Below are positions 41,052-50,777 of a stretch of DNA of 64,000 nucleotides, piece after piece (within the stretch, counting starts at the first letter, position 1; each line of letters starts with the position of its first letter). The notes beneath the pieces are model-generated. The model made no database searches and was not told the DNA's origin. It saw nothing but the letters and a program-made list of their open reading frames with translations. Source of the stretch: JAMZMI01 sp964353015 (GTDB lineage Bacteria; Bacteroidota; Bacteroidia; Cytophagales; Cyclobacteriaceae); assembly GCA_964353015.1 (NCBI GenBank), contig CAYGUA010000025.1, positions 22,687 to 86,686 on the forward strand, written 5' to 3'. The position numbers were made by a program, and so were the translations under genes.

Positions 41052-43604
41052 TTATTTCTCTTTGTCTTCTTGAGTGACTTTCTTTTTCTTCAATTTGATA
41101 TTCAATTCTGTGGCTTTTTCATCCCAGTCAGCAACTAGTGTATCACCCTCTTGAATTTCTCCTTTCAAAATTTCTTCAGCGACCGGATCTTCCAAATATT
41201 TCTGAATAGCCCGGTTTAATGGTCTAGCTCCATATTGCGGATCATAACCTTTATCTGATAAGAAATCTTTGGCCTTTTTGGTTAACTCAACTGCATATCC
41301 CAAATCCGTGATTCTCTTGAATAACTTTCCTAAGGTAATATCTATGATTACATGAATATGTTCTCTTTCCAGAGAATTGAATACAATCACATCGTCGAGT
41401 CTATTCAGAAATTCAGGACTGAAAGCCTTCTTCAATGCATTCTGAATCGTCGATTTCATCACCTCATCGGTATTATCTCTTTTAGCACTTGTAGAGAAAC
41501 CAATGCCAGCTCCAAAATCTTTGAGATCACGAACACCAATATTGGAAGTCATGATGATTATGGTATTTCTAAAATCAACTCTTCTTCCAAGACCATCTGT
41601 CAGAATCCCGTCATCCAACACCTGAAGTAAGATATTGAATACATCTGGATGCGCTTTTTCGATTTCATCAAGCAATACCACAGAATAAGGCTTTCTTCTT
41701 ACCTTCTCAGTAAGCTGACCACCTTCTTCATATCCCACATATCCCGGAGGTGCTCCAACAAGTCTTGATACGGAGAATTTTTCCATGTATTCACTCATAT
41801 CTATTCTGATAAGTGAATCATCTTTATCAAAAAGATAGCTGGAAAGCACTTTCGCCATTTCAGTTTTACCAACACCTGTAGGTCCTAAGAAAATGAATGA
41901 CCCAATTGGTTTTTTAGGATCTTTCAATCCTACTCTGGTACGCTGAATAGCACGCGTAAGCATTTTCACTGCATCATCCTGACCAATAACTTTTGTCATT
42001 AATTCTGCATTCATGCTCAGCAATTTGTCGCTTTCATTCTGTGCAATTCGCTTGGTTGGAATACCTGTCATCATCGCGATTACTTCAGCTACATTATCTT
42101 CTGTAACCTCGTATCTTTTGGTTCGGGTTTCCTCTTCCCAACGATTTTTCTCTATTTCCAGCTGATTGAGTAGCTTCTTCTCTTTATCTCTAAGTTGAGC
42201 CGCCTCTTCATATTTCTGGCTTTTTACAACCTGATTTTTTTCCTTTTTAATATCCTCGATTTGTGCTTCCAGTTCGATTACTTGACTTGGCACATTGATA
42301 TTATTGATATGTACTCTTGCTCCAGCTTCATCCATTACATCAATGGCTTTGTCTGGAAGATATCTATCACTGATATATCTATCGGATAAGGTCACACAAG
42401 CTGCGATAGCTTCAGGTGAATAATTTACATGATGATGATCCTGATACTTATCCTTGATATTGTCAAGAATTTGCATAGTTTCTTCTGCTGTGGTAGCGTC
42501 TACCATCACCATCTGAAATCTTCTGGCCAGCGCACCATCTTTCTCGATATATTGTCTGTACTCATCAAGAGTAGTCGCACCAATACATTGGATTTCTCCT
42601 CGGGCCAAAGCTGGTTTAAACATATTTGATGCATCCAATGAACCAGATGCACCACCTGCTCCAACAATTGTATGAAGTTCATCTATAAAAAGAATCACGT
42701 CAGGAGATTTTTCAATCTCATTCATAACCGCTTTCATACGCTCTTCGAACTGTCCACGGTATTTTGTTCCTGCTACCAGGGACGCCAAATCCAGAGTAAC
42801 AACTCTTTTCCCGAAAAGAATTCTAGAAACTTTTTTCTGAACAATTCTCAACGCAAGACCTTCAGCGATCGCTGTTTTACCTACTCCTGGTTCCCCAATT
42901 AATATTGGATTATTTTTCTTCCTTCTACTCAAAATTTGAGCAACGCGCTCAATCTCCTTTTCACGGCCAACAATAGGATCAAGTTTATCATCCTCAGCCA
43001 TTTTGGTAAGATCTCTTCCGAAATTATCTAAAACTGGAGTTCTAGACTTTTCAGCGCTTTTGGAATCCTTGCCTGAACTAGCTCCTCCTCCACTACTGGA
43101 TGATCCTCCAAAAATTCTACCAGAATCTTCATCACCATCATCAGTATCAGATTGAGCCATCGGATTTTCTGTTTGATATTCCAACAGCTCTTTCACTACA
43201 TCGTAGCTTACGTCGAACTTATCAAGTATCTGAGTGGCCAAGTTGTCTTCATCTCTTAGAATGGATAACAACAAATGCTCAGTTCCGATCAGCTGACTTT
43301 TAAAAATCTTGGCTTCCAGATATGTAATTTTTAATACCTTCTCTGATTGTCTGGTAAGGGGAATATTTGCAAGGTTTTTCACATTGCTTGTGGCTGTGCC
43401 TTTTGTGGCTTGCTCTATTGCAGATCGAAGTTCTTCTAGAGATACTCCCAGCTTTTTCAATAGGCTCACTGCTACGCCTTCACCTTCCCTTATCATACCC
43501 AACAGCAGATGTTCGGTACCAATATAATCATGGCCCAATCTGAGTGCTTCTTCGCGACTCAAACTGATTACCTCTTTGACTCTATTTGAAAACTTTGCTT
43601 CCAT
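41052..43604 (-). CDS. clpC: Clp protease ATP-binding subunit ClpC
   Basis: The 850-residue AAA+ unfoldase has a double Clp_N domain (about 1-145), a Gly/Ser-rich linker (about 158-185), AAA1 with Walker A GEPGVGKT (about 238-245), the UVR/middle domain coiled coil (about 415-490), and AAA2 with Walker A GPTGVGKT (about 575-582). The C-terminal D2-small domain includes PQYGARPLNRAIQ. With ClpP it degrades misfolded and regulated proteins. The GGA...SGS linker is longer than in Bacillus ClpC. It is monocistronic, with a terminator downstream. Confidence 0.96.
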   Translation of the reverse strand: MEAKFSNRVKEVISLSREEALRLGHDYIGTEHLLLGMIREGEGVAVSLLKKLGVSLEELRSAIEQATKGTATSNVKNLANIPLTRQSEKVLKITYLEAKIFKSQLIGTEHLLLSILRDEDNLATQILDKFDVSYDVVKELLEYQTENPMAQSDTDDGDEDSGRIFGGSSSSGGGASSGKDSKSAEKSRTPVLDNFGRDLTKMAEDDKLDPIVGREKEIERVAQILSRRKKNNPILIGEPGVGKTAIAEGLALRIVQKKVSRILFGKRVVTLDLASLVAGTKYRGQFEERMKAVMNEIEKSPDVILFIDELHTIVGAGGASGSLDASNMFKPALARGEIQCIGATTLDEYRQYIEKDGALARRFQMVMVDATTAEETMQILDNIKDKYQDHHHVNYSPEAIAACVTLSDRYISDRYLPDKAIDVMDEAGARVHINNINVPSQVIELEAQIEDIKKEKNQVVKSQKYEEAAQLRDKEKKLLNQLEIEKNRWEEETRTKRYEVTEDNVAEVIAMMTGIPTKRIAQNESDKLLSMNAELMTKVIGQDDAVKMLTRAIQRTRVGLKDPKKPIGSFIFLGPTGVGKTEMAKVLSSYLFDKDDSLIRIDMSEYMEKFSVSRLVGAPPGYVGYEEGGQLTEKVRRKPYSVVLLDEIEKAHPDVFNILLQVLDDGILTDGLGRRVDFRNTIIIMTSNIGVRDLKDFGAGIGFSTSAKRDNTDEVMKSTIQNALKKAFSPEFLNRLDDVIVFNSLEREHIHVIIDITLGKLFKRITDLGYAVELTKKAKDFLSDKGYDPQYGARPLNRAIQKYLEDPVAEEILKGEIQEGDTLVADWDEKATELNIKLKKKKVTQEDKEK

Positions 43605-43723
43605 GTGAATGGATTTAAATGTGTGGTTACAGTAAATTTAAGACTTATCTAAGTCAATTCCCATCATGAGAACAGGTTAAAAAAACGCAAATCGTATGAG
43701 AAATGTTCAATGCGTAGAAAAAC

Positions 43724-44335
43724 TTATGCTCTTAATATTTTAAGAGCACCTGGCCCTTCAGAAAATATTAAATCAAGGATACTAAGGTTTGGGACAAATT
43801 CATTGCCAAAGTTCTGATTATATTCTTTTGACACAAATGTTTTTTGACTTTGATGATTCTTTTTAGGGTGAATGGTCTCACGCAGGTCTATCAAGCATTC
43901 GTCTGCTTCTTTCGCGTAAAATTCTGTAAATGAGATTTCAATGTCAATTTGGAGGAGTTTAAGACATAATGTCAGCAAATTCATATTTAAATCAAGTAAA
44001 TGCCTGTGATTCCTATCCCAGATCGCTTGAAAATAATCTGCGAAATATTCGAAGAACGGGGATTTGCCATATGCAGAATACACCGCACCCCAATGTTCAC
44101 GTTTCCAACTTTGGCTATTATCGATCTTTACTTCTTTGAAAATGGTCCGATTCCCAAATTGAACCGGTACAGTCATTGGCAATTTTCCTTGGGAGGTCAA
44201 AATGTAGCAGCGATTCTTATAGGTCTGTTTTACAAAATTTTGATTGACCTCCAAATTGATCTTATTATGATCAGCTAAAAGTGAGAAATATTCCAAACAC
44301 CCAAGGTAATGGGGCTCAATTAATAATTCCTTCAT
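43724..44335 (-). CDS. WbqC-like family protein
   Basis: This 203-residue protein matches the WbqC-like family: it begins LLIEPHYLGCLEYFSLLADH, then has QTYKNRCYILTSQGKLPMTVPVQ, the IDNSQSWKREHWGAVYSAYGKSPFFEYFADYF core, and ends with LSILDLIFSEGP. Members are often found near surface polysaccharide or glycosylation genes, but their reaction is not established. It lies 1 nt after the Sua5-type gene on the same strand, so the two form a small operon. No signal peptide, so cytosolic. Confidence 0.87.
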   Translation of the reverse strand: MKELLIEPHYLGCLEYFSLLADHNKINLEVNQNFVKQTYKNRCYILTSQGKLPMTVPVQFGNRTIFKEVKIDNSQSWKREHWGAVYSAYGKSPFFEYFADYFQAIWDRNHRHLLDLNMNLLTLCLKLLQIDIEISFTEFYAKEADECLIDLRETIHPKKNHQSQKTFVSKEYNQNFGNEFVPNLSILDLIFSEGPGALKILRA

Positions 44336-44336
44336 T

Positions 44337-44966
44337 TCAATAAATCAGGTTGATATCACCAAGACCTTCCCGAATTATCTCTGGCACTCCTGATGAACAA
44401 TCCACAATGGTACTTGGAGTGACATTGCCAAATCCACCATCAATCACCAAATCCACCCGATTTTGAAACTCTTCATAAATCAATTCTGGATCAGTAGAAT
44501 ATTCTATTATATCATCCGAATCAAGCACTGATGTTGTAATGATTGGATTTCCAAGTGCCTTGACAATTTCTCTGGGGATGTTATTGTCAGGTACCCTGAT
44601 TCCAACTGTTTTCTTTTTCATATTAAGAATCTTGGGCGTTTTAGCTGAAGATTCAAGGATAAATGTAAATGGACCTGGAAGGGTTCTTTTCATTAATTTG
44701 AAAATCGGCGTGTCCACATGTTTAGCATATTCAGACAAGTGACTCAGGTCATAACATATAAAGGAAAGATTGAGGGTTTTTCCTTTCAATCCTTTAAAAA
44801 TGCGAATCCTTTCTATGGCTTTTGAATTAAAAATATCACATCCTAGACCGTATACAGTATCTGTGGGATAGATGATAATGCCTCCATCACGCAGGATATC
44901 AACAACTTGTGCGATCTTCCGGGGATCTGGATTTTCAGGATATAATTTGATAAACTCAGCGCTCAT
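44337..44966 (-). CDS. L-threonylcarbamoyladenylate synthase family (Sua5/YciO/YrdC)
   Basis: The 209-residue YrdC-domain protein has the motifs IIIYPTDTVYGLGCDIFN, RIRIFKGLKGK (binding ATP and bicarbonate/threonine), LPGPFTFILESS and IGIRVPDN-type segment TVGIRVPDNNIP. TsaC/Sua5 enzymes make threonylcarbamoyl-AMP for the t6A modification of ANN-decoding tRNAs. The C-terminal end STIVDCSSGVPEIIREG is also standard. The short form without the Sua5 C-terminal domain could also be YciO, whose role is less clear. It is divergent from mltG. Confidence 0.9.
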   Translation of the reverse strand: MSAEFIKLYPENPDPRKIAQVVDILRDGGIIIYPTDTVYGLGCDIFNSKAIERIRIFKGLKGKTLNLSFICYDLSHLSEYAKHVDTPIFKLMKRTLPGPFTFILESSAKTPKILNMKKKTVGIRVPDNNIPREIVKALGNPIITTSVLDSDDIIEYSTDPELIYEEFQNRVDLVIDGGFGNVTPSTIVDCSSGVPEIIREGLGDINLIY

Positions 44967-45033
44967 ACCATTCTCATTAAAAGTGGAAATTTATCCACGA
45001 AACATCATAACCCAAAAAGAAACAATACTTGTC

Positions 45034-45041
45034 TATTTTTG
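45034..45041 (+). promoter_or_regulatory. -7 element upstream of mltG
   Basis: TATTTTTG matches TAnnTTTG, 35 bp upstream of the mltG ATG. No well-spaced TTG -33 element was found. Confidence 0.4.
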
Positions 45042-45075
45042 CGCGGAGTTGAAATTTACGGCTTTTAATTAAGAT

Positions 45076-46110
45076 ATGAGAATCAAGAAGATTGTGGCGG
45101 TGGTGATGGTTGTGTTTACAATCATGCTTTCCTCCATTTCATTTTATACCTATCAGATCCTTTTTACTCCAAATATTTTAGTGGATCGGGATGACCAATT
45201 TTTTGCGATTGAGAAGGGGACTACTTTCAAGCAGCTCCAAAATAGGTTGTATAAAGATAGAATTGTGAATGATCTGGTTTCCTTTAGTCTTCTAGCTAAG
45301 CTTAAAGGATTGGATGAAAATGTGAAAAACGGCATGTATTTACTAAAAAAGGACATGTCAAATACCGCGGCAATAAACTTACTTAGAGCTGGGCTTCAGA
45401 CTCCAGTACGGATGACTTTTAACTCGGCGAGAAAAATAGAAGAACTCTCAACCAAGCTCACAGCCAATCTTGAAATAGATTCTGCCGACATGGCTCCCTA
45501 TTTATTGTCAGACAGTGTGGCACATATTTATGGATTTGATTCATTGAATTTTATTGGCATGTTTCTTCCAAATACCTATGAAGTATATTGGACAGCATCT
45601 CCAAAGGAAGTTTTGGATCGCATGAAATTGGAATACGATCGATATTGGAATCAAACCCGAAGAAATAAAGCGGATTCACTAGGTTTGACCCCACAAGAAG
45701 TGGTCACACTGGCCTCAATAGTTGATAGCGAAACAAATTTAATGAATGAAGCACCGACCATTGCAGGTGTTTATCTTAATAGAATAAGACGCGGTTATCC
45801 GCTCCAAGCAGATCCTACTTTAGTATTTGCAATGAATGACTTCACAATCAGACGTGTGCTTGATGTGCATAAAAAAACAGACTCGCCGTACAATACTTAC
45901 AAATACAAAGGCTTGCCCCCCGGCCCGATAATGATGCCCTCCATAAAGGCGGTAGAATCTGTGTTGAATGCAGAAAACCATCGGTTCTTGTATTTTTGTG
46001 CGAAAGAAGATTTCTCAGGTTATCATGTTTTTGCAAGAACACTTGAAGAACATAATGTAAATGCAAGTAAGTTTCAACGCGCTTTAAATCGACAAAGAAT
46101 CTATAAATAA
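45076..46110 (+). CDS. mltG: Endolytic transglycosylase MltG
   Basis: The 344-residue protein has an N-terminal membrane anchor (about 8-30) and a periplasmic YceG domain. The catalytic region reads LASIVDSETNLMNEAPTIAGVYLNRI, where the Glu in DSET is the expected catalytic acid, followed by YPLQADPTLVFAM, SPYNTYKYKGLPPGPIMMPS, and DFSGYHVFARTLEEHN. MltG cleaves nascent glycan strands and sets their length during peptidoglycan synthesis. The thioesterase start overlaps its stop by one base (TAATG). Confidence 0.94.
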   Translation: MRIKKIVAVVMVVFTIMLSSISFYTYQILFTPNILVDRDDQFFAIEKGTTFKQLQNRLYKDRIVNDLVSFSLLAKLKGLDENVKNGMYLLKKDMSNTAAINLLRAGLQTPVRMTFNSARKIEELSTKLTANLEIDSADMAPYLLSDSVAHIYGFDSLNFIGMFLPNTYEVYWTASPKEVLDRMKLEYDRYWNQTRRNKADSLGLTPQEVVTLASIVDSETNLMNEAPTIAGVYLNRIRRGYPLQADPTLVFAMNDFTIRRVLDVHKKTDSPYNTYKYKGLPPGPIMMPSIKAVESVLNAENHRFLYFCAKEDFSGYHVFARTLEEHNVNASKFQRALNRQRIYK

Positions 46111-46517
46111 TGTATCAACAAGACATTGAAATAAGAGTCAGATATGCAGAAACAGATCAAATGGGATTTGTTTATTATGGCAATTACGCTACTTATTTTG
46201 AAGTGGCTCGGGTTGAAGCATTTAGGAAATTAGGTTATCCTTACAAAGAAATGGAGGCTTCTGGAATTGGAATGCCTGTACTTGATTTGCAAATAAAATA
46301 TCTTAGTCCTGCTAAATATGATGATCTTCTCAATATCCGGTTAACGATTCCTGAAATGCCAAGAGCAAGGATCATTTTTCAGTATGAGGTTACTAATCAG
46401 GATGGAAAACTGATTAACAAGGGCGAAACAACTTTGGCTTTTATGAAAATGGATAGCGGAAGACCTGTGAAAATGCCTCAAAAAATGGTTGATTTGATTA
46501 AACCTTACTTCGATTGA
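46110..46517 (+). CDS. Hotdog-fold acyl-CoA thioesterase (YbgC/FadM type)
   Basis: This 135-residue protein matches 4-hydroxybenzoyl-CoA thioesterase-like hotdog enzymes. The active-site motif is RYAETDQMGFVYYGNYATYFEVAR, with the catalytic acid in the ETDQMG loop and the Y-x-N-Y-x-x-Y-F-E helix. Such enzymes hydrolyse acyl-CoA or aryl-CoA esters in the cytosol. YbgC in proteobacteria belongs to the tol-pal cluster, but no tol genes are seen here. It overlaps both neighbours (TAATG with mltG, 4 nt with the next gene), so an operon is nearly certain. Confidence 0.9.
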   Translation: MYQQDIEIRVRYAETDQMGFVYYGNYATYFEVARVEAFRKLGYPYKEMEASGIGMPVLDLQIKYLSPAKYDDLLNIRLTIPEMPRARIIFQYEVTNQDGKLINKGETTLAFMKMDSGRPVKMPQKMVDLIKPYFD

Positions 46518-47470
46518 GAACTAGACAGATACTACATAGACACCTATTGTATAGCAGCTGGTATCTGAAAACTGTCGCTTTTTTGAAATCAATCAGGTTA
46601 CGACAAGGCAAAGCAAGCCTCTATCGCACCACTTTGATATTCATAGATAAAGTTGGTGACAATCAGCTTTTCGAAAGGGCATATGGCGTGGCTTTTAATT
46701 TCACTCTTGCACTTTTCCCAAGTATCATTTTCTTATTTGCGTTAATACCTTTTATTCATACGTTGATACCAAGTATTTCGCAGGGCGAAATACTCCATTT
46801 TCTGGAAAGTGTGCTTCCTAAAAGTCTGTTTGCAGTAACAGCCGAAACCATCTTTGACACTATTCATATCCGTAGAGAAGGGTTGATGTCTTTTGGGGTT
46901 CTCTTCGCGCTCTTTCTAGCTACAAATGGTGTCAATTCTTTGATGAAGACATTTAATACCAGCTATAAGACAGTTGACAAAAGGACTTTCATCAAAACCA
47001 GAATCATCTCACTTTTTCTCACGTTGATGTTGGCATTCGCATTTTTAACATCAATCATGTTGCTCATTGTAGGTGAGTTTGTGATCGATTGGCTCTTGGA
47101 GTTTAGCCATATATCGCATGAATTTGTCAATTATTTTCTACTCCCACTTCGCCTGATAATTATTTTTTCAGCTTTTTATGGCGCAGTTGCATCTATTTAT
47201 TATTGGGGTCCGGCAATACATGATAAGTGGCGTTTCTTCTCCTTAGGGTCAGCACTTGCTACCATTCTATGTATCGTCGTGTCATTCGGATTTTCCTATT
47301 ACATCACCAATTTTGGAGCCTACAACAAGCTTTATGGTTCTATCGGGAGTATCATTGCCCTGATGGCCTGGCAATATTTTATGTCCGCGATTTTATTACT
47401 CGGTTTTGAATTCAATGCTAGTATTGACAGAGCATCGAGCGATCAGATTTATGATTTGGAAAAGGATTAA
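46514..47470 (+). CDS. YihY/BrkB-family inner-membrane protein
   Basis: The 318-residue protein begins at TTG (46514), overlapping the thioesterase stop; no in-frame ATG occurs before the first membrane helix, so the TTG is favoured. Six hydrophobic spans can be read, starting at AYGVAFNFTLALFPSIIFLFALIP. The motifs GAVASIYYWGPA and YGSIGSIIALMAWQYFMSAILLLGFEFNA are the family signature. YihY/BrkB proteins were once called RNase BN; they are integral membrane proteins of undefined function. The operon with mltG suggests a link to envelope work. Confidence 0.9.
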   Translation: MRTRQILHRHLLYSSWYLKTVAFLKSIRLRQGKASLYRTTLIFIDKVGDNQLFERAYGVAFNFTLALFPSIIFLFALIPFIHTLIPSISQGEILHFLESVLPKSLFAVTAETIFDTIHIRREGLMSFGVLFALFLATNGVNSLMKTFNTSYKTVDKRTFIKTRIISLFLTLMLAFAFLTSIMLLIVGEFVIDWLLEFSHISHEFVNYFLLPLRLIIIFSAFYGAVASIYYWGPAIHDKWRFFSLGSALATILCIVVSFGFSYYITNFGAYNKLYGSIGSIIALMAWQYFMSAILLLGFEFNASIDRASSDQIYDLEKD

Positions 47471-47700
47471 TTATAATGATCCCCATGTTTTCAATTCCAA
47501 TAATTATGCAGGTTATTATTTAAAAAATAGTTCAGATTCAAAACCTAAGTCGAATGCCATCAACCAAGCCATGAATCCCTTATTTTTTTGAATCAACTAT
47601 TTGATCAACACCGCATTCGCAATTTACTGCCTATAAAAACATCCATTTGGGATTTTTAAATCAATGACGTACTAGACTTCATGAAGCGGGAAATATACTC

Positions 47701-48909
47701 TTAGTCATTTAACCCATAATCTGCGGTCATAAAATCCATTCCCTTTAAGACATTCCCATTAAAGTCGAATAAAGTAACATTTTCCCAGGTAGAGCCTACT
47801 CCCCATTGATCGTGCATATCCGATGAAATCCATGCGGGTTCCCAATAAATGATTCCGGAACCGCCACCATCCACCAAAGCTGTGGTAATAGCTTTCAACA
47901 TATCTAATTGGCCGGTAGATGAAAACGGGAATCCGGCAAATGGTGTCGCATTTCCAAATTGATTAGGATAGTTGTCTATGCCTTGAACGGTCCATGGGTA
48001 TGCGGTCTCTAAGATCATGACTTCTCGTCCATATTTCGAAACAAATCCAGCTACTGTATTTTCGAGAGCGGAGACAGAAATCTCATCATGCCAGATCGGA
48101 TAATAGGAAAAACCGACAATGTCAAAATCAGAAACTCCTCCGGAGGAAGTTATCTTATCAAACCACCAAACCACATTTTTAGGATCAGCTACATGCAAGG
48201 CTATTTTAGTTTTTATTTCTGAATTGGCTGAAACTGCCCGCACAGCCTGTATTCCAGCATTGATAACTTTCCCCAAATTGGCCCATTGCCCATCATAAGC
48301 ACTACACGATGGAAATGAGGTTGTGCCACCAGTAAGTAGCATTCCCGGGTTGATCTCATTTCCGATTTGTACCAATTCTGGCATGAGTCCTTTGTTATTC
48401 AGATAAGAAAGTGTTTTAAAAGTATAATTGTATACTGAGTCCACAAGGTCATTTATGTTGCTTATTTGCGTCCAAGCAGCAGGAATTCGTTGCTGACCAG
48501 GGTCTGCCCAATTGTCTGAGTAGTGGAAATCAAGGAGCACTTCCATGCCATTTTCTTTCGAGATTTTAATAGCTTTTTCAACATCGTAAATGTCATTATA
48601 CAATTGAGTCCCCTGAGCACCATATATGGTTTTGGTCCAGGTAGGATTGTGCCAGAGTCGAAATCTTGACAGGTTTGACCCACGATCACTAAAAATCCTG
48701 TAAGGATTTCGAACCTCACCTCCATCTTTATATTCACCGCCAAAATCAAGGATTTGATTGACGTATGAGAGATCAGCACCAAAATAAAAGCTAGTAGTAT
48801 CCGGCTCATTAACTAGTATGCCCGGGAGGTCCTTTTCCTCTGGAGAACAGTTTATAAGCATTATCAGAGAAAGCAATAATAAGCTCATGATCAAATGTTT
48901 CTGCATCAT
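47701..48909 (-). CDS. GH53 endo-beta-1,4-galactanase, lipoprotein form
   Basis: The 402-residue protein has a lipoprotein signal ending LIMLINC (C21), followed by SPEEKD, an acidic stretch suited to surface export. The GH53 barrel fills the rest. Catalytic residues are E185 in QIGNEINPG and E301 in MILETAYPW. Compared with the first GH53 in this window it lacks the C-terminal beta-sandwich and the T9SS domain, but carries the insertion with TIYGAQGTQLYND. It probably degrades the same beta-1,4-galactan at the cell surface. It stands alone, with no sus genes beside it, and a long gene-poor stretch upstream. Confidence 0.93.
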   Translation of the reverse strand: MMQKHLIMSLLLLSLIMLINCSPEEKDLPGILVNEPDTTSFYFGADLSYVNQILDFGGEYKDGGEVRNPYRIFSDRGSNLSRFRLWHNPTWTKTIYGAQGTQLYNDIYDVEKAIKISKENGMEVLLDFHYSDNWADPGQQRIPAAWTQISNINDLVDSVYNYTFKTLSYLNNKGLMPELVQIGNEINPGMLLTGGTTSFPSCSAYDGQWANLGKVINAGIQAVRAVSANSEIKTKIALHVADPKNVVWWFDKITSSGGVSDFDIVGFSYYPIWHDEISVSALENTVAGFVSKYGREVMILETAYPWTVQGIDNYPNQFGNATPFAGFPFSSTGQLDMLKAITTALVDGGGSGIIYWEPAWISSDMHDQWGVGSTWENVTLFDFNGNVLKGMDFMTADYGLND

Positions 48910-49541
48910 TATTAGATTTTATTCATTCGGAAATTATAAAAGAAACGCTCCTTATCTGGTCGAAATTCAGATTATTGTCAAATATGTTAACCAAATGTTA
49001 TTCGGTTCGAATAGATTCTTTCAATATGTGGCGGTTCTTAAGTAAGAATCAACACTTGGCTCTAAAATCCAGATATATCTAAAAAGCCTTATTGCTCTTC
49101 TGAATTCATTTTTTCACAGCCTCGAGTTTATCATTGGCCTCCGTTGATCTGGAGTAAATATAATAGTCAAAATCTTTGGACTGATCCATTGGATCAATCA
49201 ATGCGATGGAAATATTGATAATTTAGCTGCTGAAACAGCACAAATTTGGAAATAATGCCCAAATTTTTTCTGAACAATCAACGCCAAATCACACTAACCA
49301 GCGAATTGTATTTTCAAAAAACGTAAAACAATCTTTGTTTGGAGAAGATCTAAGAAAATATATCTAAAACAGCGTAAGAGATTAATTTGAGTGGTTTTTC
49401 ACATTTTTCGACATGGATCAGAATGGAATTTGACTCAGATAAAAAGGTGGCAACTATCGAAATTGAATGAGAAATTTGAATGATTGAACGGATGAGATTT
49501 AGGACATGAAAATAAATTATTACAAAAATATTTTATGTTCC
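48910..49541. other. Gene-poor stretch upstream of the second GH53 gene
   Basis: No complete gene is visible here. On the minus strand 49106-49222 holds a 38-codon open stretch ending in TGA with protein-like composition (it contains SKDFDYYIYSRS and DKLEAVKK) but no plausible start. It may be the tail of a decayed gene. The rest is AT-rich with no clear repeats or hairpins. The promoter for the GH53 gene must lie within its left part. Confidence 0.45.
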
Positions 49542-49571
49542 TTGGCAATTGATGCAATTCACTTATTTTTG
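49542..49571 (+). promoter_or_regulatory. Bacteroidota-type promoter of tRNA-Ser
   Basis: TTG at 49542-49544 is followed after 19 bp by TATTTTTG at 49564-49571, a full match to the TTG-N17-23-TAnnTTTG consensus, 26 bp before the tRNA. Confidence 0.75.
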
Positions 49572-49597
49572 CGATCCCAAACGGGACCACAGAACAC

Positions 49598-49682
49598 AGA
49601 GGCGTGGCAGAGTGGTCGAATGCGGCGGTCTTGAAAACCGTTGTACCGTGAGGTACCGGGGGTTCGAATCCCTCCGCCTCTG
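49598..49682 (+). tRNA. tRNA-Ser(UGA)
   Basis: The acceptor stem AGAGGCG (49598-49604) pairs with CGCCTCT (49675-49681), followed by discriminator G. The anticodon loop CTTGAAA gives anticodon TGA, reading UCA and related serine codons. A long variable arm with TACCGTGAGGTA and the GGTTCGAATCC T-arm are as expected for a class II tRNA-Ser. The 3' CCA is not encoded (the genome has GCAA), so it would be added by the CCA enzyme. Confidence 0.97.
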
Positions 49683-49687
49683 CAATT

Positions 49688-49720
49688 AAGCCCTTATACT
49701 TATCGTATAAGGGCTTTTTG
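49688..49720 (+). terminator. Rho-independent terminator after tRNA-Ser
   Basis: AAGCCCTTATAC (49688-49699) pairs perfectly with GTATAAGGGCTT (49705-49716) across TTATC, followed by TTTTTG. Confidence 0.93.
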
Positions 49721-49839
49721 CTTTTTAGGTACAAACGGTAGTGAAAACATCTTTCCGGATTGATCCTCAACCATCCCGAAAAGACATAAAAAAACCAGAA
49801 TCCTCCGACTCTGGTCTGATTGTTCTACTGAACCTTCTG

Positions 49840-50760
49840 CTATTTGTTATCTGTCACAACTGCATCAAAATCAGAAAAGATGTCATCCATGCTCCTCATA
49901 ATGATTTCCAGCACTCCCGCCTTATATTTTGCCTTGTCGGCTATGTAATCCCAGCTATTAAAGCTCGAAGCTAAGACATCAAGCCCATCTTGCTTCAAAT
50001 CTGAGTAAAAATCATCGGTCCCTTTTGCATCAACGGTTCCTAAATAGTTACCTCCTTTCCCTTTTTTATATTTGCTTACGTTCAAGGTACTATAGCTTGT
50101 CAGCTGAGGTATGGGCTTCACACTTGCCGTACTTCCAATTTTGGCAGTTTTAAATGAAATGAAGTCCACATTTGTCACAAAGCCAGTAAATCCGTCATCA
50201 GGGTAGGTTTTGAAGATATCCATTACCATGTTGAGTTCATTGCCAACCATTGTTAATGGCCCGCTTCCTGTCTTAATGATTCGAACTCCCTCTGGCCATG
50301 CGTCTATCGTGTGCTTTTTTTTCTCTGCAGTTTCAAAAGTGCCACCAGTTATCACTTCGGCATCCTTCCCCTTTTTTGCTAATTTGGAATATTTTTGAGT
50401 TCCTTCTATTTGCTCCATACTCAGCACTTTTACTTCCACACCTCGTTCTTTCCATTTCTTTTTGAAGTAGGAATATGCCTCATCAACAATTTCCTTTGCT
50501 AAGGACTCATCTACTTCGTTCAGATTTGCGCGTACTCCAACAGTTACTGTGGTTGTGCTACCCATACCTCCTCCCTGATCTTCGCCATATCCGTATAGGT
50601 TCAGATTGAGACTAAACTTATCAAGATAAAGCTCTTTGTCAATGTTTGTCAGCTCCTTTTCCTTGCTTTTTGTATTCCTTGTTTTGCTCATTTCCACTTG
50701 GGAAAAAAGAGGACTGGCAGCAAGGAGTGCCAGCATTAAAATCGGTAATGCTCGTTTCAT
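49840..50760 (-). CDS. Secreted protein of unknown function
   Basis: The 306-residue protein has a clear signal peptide (about 1-21, ending SPLFSQ). The mature part is rich in Lys, with a Gly-rich segment (YGYGEDQGGGMGSTTTVTVG, about 57-76) and a following helical section. Later beta-rich parts include GFVTNVDFISFKTA and YSTLNVSKYKKGKGG. No Cys, lipobox, membrane span or T9SS tail was seen, so a periplasmic soluble protein is likely. No family is recognised. It lies 17 nt after the stand-alone LuxR-type gene on the same strand, which suggests a functional or regulatory link. Confidence 0.75.
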   Translation of the reverse strand: MKRALPILMLALLAASPLFSQVEMSKTRNTKSKEKELTNIDKELYLDKFSLNLNLYGYGEDQGGGMGSTTTVTVGVRANLNEVDESLAKEIVDEAYSYFKKKWKERGVEVKVLSMEQIEGTQKYSKLAKKGKDAEVITGGTFETAEKKKHTIDAWPEGVRIIKTGSGPLTMVGNELNMVMDIFKTYPDDGFTGFVTNVDFISFKTAKIGSTASVKPIPQLTSYSTLNVSKYKKGKGGNYLGTVDAKGTDDFYSDLKQDGLDVLASSFNSWDYIADKAKYKAGVLEIIMRSMDDIFSDFDAVVTDNK

Positions 50761-50777
50761 GATGGTATTTGTTTTGG

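Noticed and set aside
47406..47591. 61-codon plus-strand ORF after the YihY gene
   Set aside because: It begins inside the YihY gene in another frame and has Asn/Ser-rich translation with no feature.
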